From a bacterium (lineage in GTDB: Bacteria; Chlamydiota; Chlamydiia; Chlamydiales; JAFEGQ01): a stretch of 5,194 bases of DNA. The stretch spans positions 1 through 5,194 of the forward strand of contig JAKBAF010000112.1 of the NCBI GenBank assembly GCA_021809305.1, in the 5' to 3' direction. The stretch's first letter is position 1. Each line of letters opens with the position of its first letter. Below the pieces are notes generated by a model. That model saw only the letters and a program-made list of their open reading frames with translations. It had not been told where the DNA came from and ran no database searches. A program made the translations under genes and the position numbers. Of the stretch, positions 1 to 5,194 are shown piece after piece.

Positions 1-508
1 GATCTCCCTCGTCTAAGAAGCGCTGCCAGGAGTAGGCGACAAGTGCGTCCTCGTTCCGCCCTCTCTCCTTGTAGCGAGGATCGTCATCTCCATCGAAGAG
101 CAAGGGCTGGTTCGGGACCGAGGAGATCTGGCAGATGAGTGCTCTTGATTGCGTGGCAAGGTCAATGTAGTTCTGCTGAGGCTCTAGCGGAGGAGGAGAT
201 GAGCTTGATCCCCCAGCGATCATAAGAAACGCCTCACTTCGCTCTAATCCGTCGGGTTCTACAATTTGCAGCCAGTGGTGCCAAGAGGGGGTGGGCCCAA
301 CCTTTGGGTAGTGCCAGCTAAGCGATGAGAGGTCGATCAGGTAGTAGGTGTACCCATTTGAGCGTTTCCTCTCCTTTAGCTCCCAATGATAGGCCGGCTC
401 TTCCTTGGCAAAGTACTCTCTCAAAAGAGTTGAATCACTGCAGGCAAGCGTTGGAAGGAGGCTCGGAAAAACGAGAAGATAGAGAAAGCGCAACAGAAAA
501 TGATTCAT
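1..508 (-). CDS. PhoPQ-activated pathogenicity-related (PqaA/AprA-like) exported protein, N-terminal 169 residues, cut by window edge
   Basis: The reverse strand is open from an ATG at 508-506 to the left edge without a stop, giving 169 residues. Residues 1-22 form an export signal with a long hydrophobic core ending PTLA before Cys23. This could be a lipoprotein site, but Leu sits at -2 rather than -3, so ordinary signal peptidase cleavage is also possible. The mature part matches my memory of the PhoPQ_related family in order: a PAYHW segment (38-42), a Y-x-x-x-L-x-S-L-x-W stretch (56-65), HHWLQIVEPD (77-86), a Gly/Ser/Pro-rich loop after a hydrophobic strand (94-108), VPNQPLLFDGDD (131-142) and EDALVAYSWQRFL (153-165). 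The family has an alpha/beta-hydrolase-like fold and is usually about 450-500 residues, so roughly the first third is visible and any catalytic triad lies outside. Salmonella PqaA belongs to the PhoP/PhoQ regulon and Dictyostelium AprA is a secreted proliferation repressor; the biochemical activity is poorly known. An in-frame GTG lies one codon upstream of the ATG, with a TAG two codons before that, so the start is tightly bounded. The gene follows the RND gene by 64 bp on the same strand. Confidence 0.85.
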   Translation of the reverse strand, partial: MNHFLLRFLYLLVFPSLLPTLACSDSTLLREYFAKEEPAYHWELKERKRSNGYTYYLIDLSSLSWHYPKVGPTPSWHHWLQIVEPDGLERSEAFLMIAGGSSSSPPPLEPQQNYIDLATQSRALICQISSVPNQPLLFDGDDDPRYKERGRNEDALVAYSWQRFLDEGD

Positions 509-572
509 CACTACCTACACATCAATGACTTGGGTCTATTCTATTCAAGCGGTGCTTTTTTTAGCATGTTGG
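509..572 (-). other. 64-bp intergenic gap between RND gene and PqaA-like gene
   Basis: This is the only non-coding stretch of note in the window. It has a 4-bp inverted repeat (TGCT, six A, AGCA) with no following T-run, which is too weak to call a terminator. TAGAAT (543-538) resembles a -10 box, but I see no good -35 at 16-18 bp upstream of it. The gap therefore neither proves nor excludes a separate promoter, and read-through from the efflux operon is possible. Confidence 0.5.
511..516 (-). promoter_or_regulatory. Probable ribosome binding site of the PqaA-like gene
   Basis: On the minus strand the bases AGGTAG end two bases before the ATG at 508, so the AGG core sits 5 bases from the start codon. 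This is a weak but usable Shine-Dalgarno match and supports the ATG. The only upstream in-frame alternative is a GTG at 511-509, because a TAG at 517-515 closes the frame. Confidence 0.45.
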
Positions 573-3500
573 TCAGATCTTCTTCTCCCTCTCCTCATTT
601 TTTCGGCGTCGCTTCGTGCGCGCTCTTTCTTGCAGCCTTTCAAAGAAGAGATAAACAACAGGGGTGAAGAAGTAGGTTATGAGCTGGGCAAAGAGAAGGC
701 CGCCGAGAACAACCAGGCCAAGAGGACGCCTTGATGCTCCATCGAGGCCAAATCCGAGGGCAATTGGGACGGCGCCCATGGCCGCCGCAACGGATGTCAT
801 AAGGATGGGACGGAAGCGGATCCTACACGCCTCAGATATGGCCTCAAGAGCAGGTCTTCCCTGTAGAACAAGTTCATTGGCAAATTCGACGAGCATAATC
901 CCATTTTTCATAACGATCCCAATAAGGACGATGATTCCTACATAGGCATAGAGGGAGAGTGTTGCGTTAAAGAGAAGCAGCATGACAAGGGCCCCAAAGA
1001 GGGCCCCAGGTAAGGCAGAGAAGATGGTCAAGGGATGGATGAAGCTCTCGTAGAGTATGCCGAGTAGTAGGTAGATGGCAAAAAGACCGATTAGCATCAA
1101 GATCACAATAATACCAATTGCTCCCTTGAAGGCTTCGGCTGTCCCCTTAAACTGGTGGATGATTGAGGGTGGCAAGAGCTCATGCGCAGCCTTTTCGACC
1201 TCTTTTACAGCTGTGCCAAGCGCTGCATTTGGCGCCAGGTTGAAATAGATGGTAGTCGAGATAAACTGATTTAAATGCCTTACGCTCAAGGGAGCGCTCG
1301 TCATCTTCCACTTGACGACTGATTCAAGAGGAACAAGGGGATTGAGATCGGATTGAATGCCGTTGCTAGAGGTTTGGGGGGTCAGCCAGAGTTTGGGTAG
1401 AGAGGTGGGGTCGGCCTTAAAGCTATTTTCAAGCTGGAGAATGATTCGATAGATATTGAGCTGCGTGTGATAAGTGTTTGTCTGTCCTTCTGAATAGGCC
1501 AGGCGAAGTGCACTTTGAATCACATCTGAGGTAATGTTGTAGGTGTTGGCTTGCTCCCGAAGAATTTCGATCGTTAATTGACGATTATTGATCTGCATAT
1601 CGGTATTGACATCCGTAATACTTGGGATCTCTTTCATTTTTGTGAGGAGCTTACTTGTTGCTGAGTAGAGCTCTTCGGGATTTGTTACAGCCGAGAGATA
1701 GTAGCTGTAGGCGGCGCGACTGGCCGTTGTCCCAACCTGCAAGTTAATTTGTGGCAGTGGCTGCATGAAGGTTTGGATCCCTGCGAGGGATGAGAGCTGT
1801 TGGCGCAGCTCGTTAATGATCTGAAGTATGGGAGCACGCTGACCCTCCGGTTTGAGAATAACATAGACAAAGCCCTCGTTTGGAGTTGAGCGGCCTGGGA
1901 CATTGGCACCTGAGATGATGCTCTCTATTCCTGGATGGGTCTTTACAAGCTCTATAATGTCTGCCTGGTAGTCGTTCATCAGCAAGGGGCTAATGCCCTG
2001 TTCTGCAACGGTGATCCCCTGAATAACGCCTGTATCACCTGGTGGTAGGAAGTCTTGGGGGATGGTACTAAAAAGCAGGAGGGCAATGGCGAGGGCAATA
2101 ATGGCAGCTAAGAGAGGTACAAAGCGGTGGCGAAGCGTCCAGCTAAGAGCCGGTAGATAGAGTCCTTCAAGGTAGCCCGTAAACTTGTAGGCGAATCGCC
2201 CTACACGCCCTTTTTTCTTGTTCTCGCGCTTTAGGACGCGTGAGCATAGCATCGGAGTGAGTGTTAGCGAGATGAAGCCAGAGAATAGGATGGAAACGGC
2301 CACAACAACGGCAAACTCATGGAACATCCTCCCAATAATTCCTGGCATAAAGAGGACAGGGATAAAGACGGCCGTGAGCGAGAGGGTCATGGAAACAATC
2401 GTTGTACTGATCTGAGCGGAGCCGTCTAGCGCTGCTTGCATCGGGGTCTTGCCCATCTCAATGTGGCGTACGATATTTTCGAGTACGACAATCGCATCGT
2501 CGACAAGGAATCCTACGACAAGGATGAGAGCGAGCATCGAGAGGATATCGAGTGAATAACCCAATACCTTCATGGCCATAAAGGTGCCGAGAACAGAGAG
2601 GGGCAAGGCAACGCTCGGAATGATTGTCGATAGGGCATTGCCTAGGAAGAGGAAGATAACGATGACAACAAGTGCGAAGGCGAGAAGGAGGGTGAGCTCC
2701 ACATCTCGGATCGATCCGCGGATATTGGCGGCGTAGTTATAGACAACAGCCATCTTAAGTGAGGAAGGGAGTGCCCGCTCCATCTCTGGAATTTTTGCAA
2801 TTATCGCCTCGGCAACTTTGACTGTATTGGCGCCTGCTGACTTTGTGACAGCAACCGTCACGCTCGGCTTCATTCCTAGCTTATTGTTCCAAAGGGCGTG
2901 ATAGTAAGTGTCGGCATCGACGCTATCATAGGCGTGCCCGATATCTTTGATGCGCACTGGCCGCCCATTTCTATAGGCGACAATCAACTCCTGGTACTCC
3001 GCCCCAGTTGTTAGTTGGCCGAGGGGTTTTAGCGTCCAGGATTGATGGGCGTCGTAGAGAGTACCTGCGGGCAATTCCTGGGAGGCGTTGATGACCTGGG
3101 TCGCAATCTGGTCGATCCCGAGGTTCATCTCAGCAATGATATCGGGGTTGAGCTTGACGCGAACAGCACGCTTTGGTCCAAAGACGCTGACAATAGAGAC
3201 ACCATTAATGATATTGATCTGCTCGCCAATGACGTTATTGGCATAGTCGTACATATCTCCCATCGTCATCGTGTCGGAGTAGAGGTTGAGAAAGATAAAG
3301 GGAGAGGAGGCCGGATTGTACTTCAGATAGGTGGGCGGATTGGGAAGCTCGGGTGGAAGGTTGCCAGCAGCCCTGTTTAGCGCGGCAGAGATATCAGTTG
3401 CTGCCCCATCAATACTTCGATCAAGGCCGAATGTGACAGAAATTGTGGTAGAGCCGGTTGTGGAGGTGGAGATGACCGACTCGAGATCTTCAATCTGCAT

Positions 3501-3713
3501 GATCTGCTGCTCAAGCGGTGTCGCCACAGTCGAGGCCATGGTAAGAGGATCTGAGCCTGGGTTTAGCGCCTGCACCTGAATTGTTGGCCAGTCAACGCTT
3601 GGCAGATCGCTAATAGGGAGTGAAAGAAAGCCAAGTAAGCCAAAGAAAAAGATGGCGGCCATCACAAGAGTTGTCATGACAGGGCGTTTGATAAACGGCG
3701 CAGAGAGGTTCAT
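573..3713 (-). CDS. RND (HAE1) multidrug efflux transporter, MdtB/MdtC-like inner-membrane pump
   Basis: This is a complete 1046-residue protein, the usual length for the AcrB/MdtB/MdtC family. It is a proton-driven antiporter of the inner membrane that should pass drugs, bile salts or similar amphiphiles to an adaptor and outer-membrane channel. The two-fold RND layout is clear: TM1 (about 12-32), a first large periplasmic loop (about 33-337), TM2-TM6 (about 338-490), TM7 (about 530-550), a second large loop (about 551-865) and TM8-TM12 (about 866-1024). The proton-relay residues are all present: Asp405-Asp406 in GFLVDDAIVVLEN of TM4, Lys936 in GIVMKNGIMLVEFAN of TM10, and Arg in RFRPILMTS near 968. 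Sequence such as TMASTVATPLEQQI (58-71), RSIDGAATDISAALNRA (99-115) and NPASSPFIFL (133-142) resembles MdtB/MdtC more than AcrB, with PxxDWP replacing the usual PxxDFP. The ATG overlaps the adaptor stop by 4 bp, pointing to translational coupling. The last 21 residues form a charged tail with 11 Arg/Lys. The substrate cannot be read from sequence. Confidence 0.97.
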   Translation of the reverse strand: MNLSAPFIKRPVMTTLVMAAIFFFGLLGFLSLPISDLPSVDWPTIQVQALNPGSDPLTMASTVATPLEQQIMQIEDLESVISTSTTGSTTISVTFGLDRSIDGAATDISAALNRAAGNLPPELPNPPTYLKYNPASSPFIFLNLYSDTMTMGDMYDYANNVIGEQINIINGVSIVSVFGPKRAVRVKLNPDIIAEMNLGIDQIATQVINASQELPAGTLYDAHQSWTLKPLGQLTTGAEYQELIVAYRNGRPVRIKDIGHAYDSVDADTYYHALWNNKLGMKPSVTVAVTKSAGANTVKVAEAIIAKIPEMERALPSSLKMAVVYNYAANIRGSIRDVELTLLLAFALVVIVIFLFLGNALSTIIPSVALPLSVLGTFMAMKVLGYSLDILSMLALILVVGFLVDDAIVVLENIVRHIEMGKTPMQAALDGSAQISTTIVSMTLSLTAVFIPVLFMPGIIGRMFHEFAVVVAVSILFSGFISLTLTPMLCSRVLKRENKKKGRVGRFAYKFTGYLEGLYLPALSWTLRHRFVPLLAAIIALAIALLLFSTIPQDFLPPGDTGVIQGITVAEQGISPLLMNDYQADIIELVKTHPGIESIISGANVPGRSTPNEGFVYVILKPEGQRAPILQIINELRQQLSSLAGIQTFMQPLPQINLQVGTTASRAAYSYYLSAVTNPEELYSATSKLLTKMKEIPSITDVNTDMQINNRQLTIEILREQANTYNITSDVIQSALRLAYSEGQTNTYHTQLNIYRIILQLENSFKADPTSLPKLWLTPQTSSNGIQSDLNPLVPLESVVKWKMTSAPLSVRHLNQFISTTIYFNLAPNAALGTAVKEVEKAAHELLPPSIIHQFKGTAEAFKGAIGIIVILMLIGLFAIYLLLGILYESFIHPLTIFSALPGALFGALVMLLLFNATLSLYAYVGIIVLIGIVMKNGIMLVEFANELVLQGRPALEAISEACRIRFRPILMTSVAAAMGAVPIALGFGLDGASRRPLGLVVLGGLLFAQLITYFFTPVVYLFFERLQERARTKRRRKNEEREKKI
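3710..3713 (-). other. ATGA stop/start overlap coupling adaptor and RND genes
   Basis: On the minus strand the adaptor ends ...CAG AAA TGA and the RND gene begins ATG AAC, sharing ATGA. No strong Shine-Dalgarno stands at the proper distance: AGAGG lies about 13 bases upstream of the ATG, and the nearer GAG is weak. Re-initiation by ribosomes finishing the adaptor is the likely way the pump is translated, which would keep the two subunits in fixed proportion. Confidence 0.85.
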
Positions 3714-4813
3714 TTCTGGATCTCGACCTCTGACCCAGGGGAGAGCAGGGCTTGACCTTCAGTGACAACGAACTCGCCCGCCTTTAAGCCTTCATTAACA
3801 ACCTGGAGATCTGCAAAGCGCTGGCCAATTTGAATACGCCGCAAATCCGCTGTGGAGTCCTCTTTGACAACGAAGAGGAATTCGCCCTGTGTATCAATAC
3901 CGATAGCACGAGCTGGGACTACAACCGCATTTGGGATCTCGTAGAGCTTAACTACGATGTTGAGAAAGAGGCCCGGCCAGAGGGTGGCATCCTCATTTGG
4001 CATTGTTGCCTGGCAGTAGAGCGTCCCAGATCTCAGATCGATCTGGTTGTCATACATGGTTAGCTTCCCTACCCATGAGCGCGCTACATCATCCATAAAA
4101 GTGGCCTCGACCTCTATCTCCTTTTCACCGCTATACAGCTGAATCTCTGGAAAATAGCGTTGTGGAACGGTAAATGTCACAAGGATGGGGGAGAGCTGGT
4201 TGATTGTCACAAGGGCTTGCGTCTGGGTAGATGAGACGACATTTCCTTCATCAACGAACTGGATTCCTGTCTTCCCTTTCACGGGCGAATAGATTGAGGT
4301 CCAGCCAAGGTTGACCTGAGCTGCCGCAACGGCACCCTCGAACTGCTCCACCTGGCCTTGAGAGGTCTCTACATTGGAGACGAACTGGTCATAGGTCAGC
4401 ATAGCGACGTAGTCTGAGGGAAGTAGTTCCCGATATCGCTCTACAACCTCGAGGTTGAAGGCGAGTGTAGCTCGAGCTTGTGCTAGCTGACCGATGGCCT
4501 CCTCAAGTGCGGCCTCATAGGGGCGAGGATCGATCTTTCCGATGAGCTGATCTTTTTCAACGAGGTCCCCCTCAGCGAAATACCACTTTAAAAGCTGCCC
4601 ATTCACCTGGGGGAGTACATTAATGATGGTGTCGGATTTAACGCTTCCAATGGTGCGTATGACGTAGGGCATGGGCTGAGCGACGGCTTCACCGACCTTT
4701 ACTGGAAAGCGTTTCGCTTCTTGAGGGGGCGGCTTTTTTGCGCAGCCACTCATAAAAGCGGCTGCAAGGAGAGGGGTGAGCAGTGCAAATTTTAAGAGAG
4801 GGATTGCGCGCAT
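3710..4813 (-). CDS. Periplasmic adaptor (membrane fusion) lipoprotein of RND efflux system, MdtA/AcrA-like
   Basis: This 367-residue protein bridges the RND pump and the TolC-like channel across the periplasm. Residues 1-23 form a lipoprotein signal (MRAIPLLKFALL... ending FMSG) with lipidation predicted at Cys24, followed by a Lys/Pro-rich linker. The first half of the lipoyl domain is at about 60-97 (LPQVNGQLLKWYFAEGDLV, then IGKIDPRPYEAAL), which is characteristic of the family. A helical hairpin follows at about 98-168, and the second lipoyl half at about 170-205 (IYSPVKGKTGIQFVDEGNVV). The beta-barrel lies at about 207-290, including FTVPQRYFPEIQ and the RSGTL...LWPGLF region, and a membrane-proximal domain with VVVPARAIG starts near 297. 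I chose the ATG at 4813, 8 bp after the TolC stop, because it gives a compact signal peptide. A GTG at 4843 would add ten residues (MPSWRSLKRI) and overlap the upstream gene by 22 bp; it cannot be excluded. Length and domains are normal for a functional adaptor. Confidence 0.95.
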   Translation of the reverse strand: MRAIPLLKFALLTPLLAAAFMSGCAKKPPPQEAKRFPVKVGEAVAQPMPYVIRTIGSVKSDTIINVLPQVNGQLLKWYFAEGDLVEKDQLIGKIDPRPYEAALEEAIGQLAQARATLAFNLEVVERYRELLPSDYVAMLTYDQFVSNVETSQGQVEQFEGAVAAAQVNLGWTSIYSPVKGKTGIQFVDEGNVVSSTQTQALVTINQLSPILVTFTVPQRYFPEIQLYSGEKEIEVEATFMDDVARSWVGKLTMYDNQIDLRSGTLYCQATMPNEDATLWPGLFLNIVVKLYEIPNAVVVPARAIGIDTQGEFLFVVKEDSTADLRRIQIGQRFADLQVVNEGLKAGEFVVTEGQALLSPGSEVEIQK

Positions 4814-4815
4814 GA

Positions 4816-4820
4816 TCCTT
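4816..4820 (-). promoter_or_regulatory. Candidate ribosome binding site of the adaptor gene
   Basis: AAGGA on the minus strand lies just downstream of the TolC TAA stop and only 2 bases from the ATG at 4813, closer than ideal. A stronger GGAGG at 4833-4829, inside the TolC coding end, is 15 bases from that ATG, which is too far. This leaves the choice between the ATG at 4813 and the GTG at 4843 slightly open. Coupling to termination of the upstream gene would reduce the need for a well-placed site. Confidence 0.35.
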
Positions 4821-4821
4821 T

Positions 4822-5194
4822 TTAGAGACCTCCAGCTCGGCACTGTAGCTCGCCTGCGGCCGGCCTTGAGAGGCTTCCCACAGCATAGGCTAGGTCTGTT
4901 AGTGAGGTATACCAGTCCTGCTTTGCCAGTATGAGGGCGGATCTTGCATCGGCAAGCTTAGAGAGAGCCGTTTCCAAAGTAGTATAATCCGTTGTTCCTG
5001 CGATGTAGGTATGTAGCGCCGCGTCGTAGGCGCGAGCTGCCGTCTCTACATAGTACTCTCCTGTAAATACCTTTTTTGTTGCGAGAGCAAATATTTGATA
5101 GCTCGGAACCACATCGTGGCTAATGGAGATCTCAAGCGATCGAAGCGAGGCCTTTGAGATTTCGAGATTGGCTAGCGCTTCCTTTATCTTGTTG
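4822..5194 (-). CDS. TolC/OprM-like outer-membrane efflux protein, C-terminal 123 residues, start beyond window
   Basis: The reverse strand is open from the right edge to a TAA at 4824-4822, giving 123 residues that begin NKIKEALANLEISKASL. A GTG inside this stretch at 5112 is not a real start, because the frame continues upstream with the same helical character. The sequence matches the end of the second outer-membrane-efflux repeat of TolC-type proteins. A long amphipathic helix is followed by an A-x-x-A-Y-D-A-A-L segment, then a short turn carrying Y-I-A-G-T-T-D-Y-T-T-L-E-T-A. A second Ala/Leu-rich helix ends in W-Y-T-S-L-T-D-L-A-Y-A-V-G, the place where family members have their conserved La-alG ending. 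This would form part of the periplasmic alpha-helical tunnel of a trimeric channel. After that comes only a short tail (SLSRPAAGELQCRAGGL). The gene is first in the visible operon, immediately before the adaptor, so it is the likely dedicated exit duct of this pump. Promoter and signal peptide are not in view. Confidence 0.85.
   Translation of the reverse strand, partial: NKIKEALANLEISKASLRSLEISISHDVVPSYQIFALATKKVFTGEYYVETAARAYDAALHTYIAGTTDYTTLETALSKLADARSALILAKQDWYTSLTDLAYAVGSLSRPAAGELQCRAGGL

Larger units (their letters stand above)
573..5194 (-). other. Tripartite RND efflux operon (channel, adaptor, pump), right end open
   Basis: Three genes lie in the order TolC-like channel, adaptor, RND pump, with an 8-bp gap and then a 4-bp overlap. 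Such spacing on one strand indicates a single mRNA. All three parts needed for efflux across both membranes are encoded together. Having the outer-membrane gene first is one of several known orders for RND operons. Any regulator or promoter would lie to the right of the window. Confidence 0.9.

Noticed and set aside
538..543. TAGAAT as the -10 box of a promoter for the PqaA-like gene
   Set aside because: The hexamer is 5/6 to consensus, but the sequence 16-18 bp upstream does not resemble a -35 box, so it is likely chance.
556..569. Inverted repeat TGCT-A6-AGCA after the RND stop as a terminator
   Set aside because: The stem has only 4 pairs and there is no T-run after it on either strand.
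325..945. Plus-strand open frames at 325-528, 525-734 and 679-945
   Set aside because: They are mainly antisense to the PqaA-like and RND genes, have low-complexity Arg/Ser/Pro-rich translations, and match no family I know.
1685..1909. Minus-strand frame of 74 codons inside the RND gene
   Set aside because: It is an out-of-frame shadow of the RND porter domain with no independent signals.
3042..3579. Two overlapping plus-strand open frames (3042-3380 and 3331-3579) opposite the RND gene
   Set aside because: They lie fully antisense to strongly conserved RND coding sequence, have no ribosome binding site or recognisable domain, and arise from codon bias of the real gene.
4822..5112. A separate small gene starting with GTG at 5112
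   Set aside because: The frame stays open to the right edge and the upstream residues continue the TolC-type helix, so it is the tail of a larger gene.
1..5194. CRISPR arrays, tRNA/rRNA genes, insertion sequences, long repeats or attachment sites
   Set aside because: Nearly all bases are accounted for by coding sequence, and I saw no spaced repeats, terminal inverted repeats or RNA-gene sequence.

Overview
The window carries the end of a tripartite RND efflux operon followed by the start of a gene for an exported PhoPQ-activated pathogenicity-related (PqaA/AprA-like) protein. All recognisable genes lie on the minus strand, so transcription runs from right to left. The DNA is a Gram-negative (diderm) bacterial chromosome fragment: it encodes a TolC-like outer-membrane channel, a lipoprotein adaptor and an inner-membrane RND pump. 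Base composition looks balanced and coding is very dense. I cannot fix the taxon from sequence alone. PqaA-like proteins are known in enterobacteria, Legionella-type intracellular bacteria and other environmental bacteria, which is suggestive only.

Layout in transcription order: (1) 5194-4822, the C-terminal 123 residues of a TolC/OprM-type outer-membrane factor, whose start lies beyond the right edge. (2) 4813-3710, a 367-residue MdtA/AcrA-like periplasmic adaptor with a lipoprotein signal, starting 8 bp after the TolC stop. (3) 3713-573, a complete 1046-residue RND/HAE1 transporter of the MdtB/MdtC type, joined to the adaptor by a 4-bp ATGA overlap. (4) After a 64-bp gap, 508-1, the first 169 residues of a PqaA-family protein with an N-terminal export signal, cut off by the left edge.

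The first three products should assemble into one envelope-spanning pump. The RND protein takes up substrate from the inner membrane or periplasm using the proton gradient, the adaptor bridges the periplasm, and the TolC-like channel forms the exit duct. There is only one RND gene, it keeps the full proton-relay set, and it is followed by a different family, so a homotrimer is the simplest model, unlike the two-pump MdtBC arrangement. The PqaA-like gene could be read through from the operon, because no convincing terminator separates them. Whether it is functionally linked to the pump is inference.

I see no tRNA, rRNA, CRISPR array, insertion sequence or long repeat. The window is mostly ordinary conserved efflux machinery; the least routine item is the PqaA-like neighbour.
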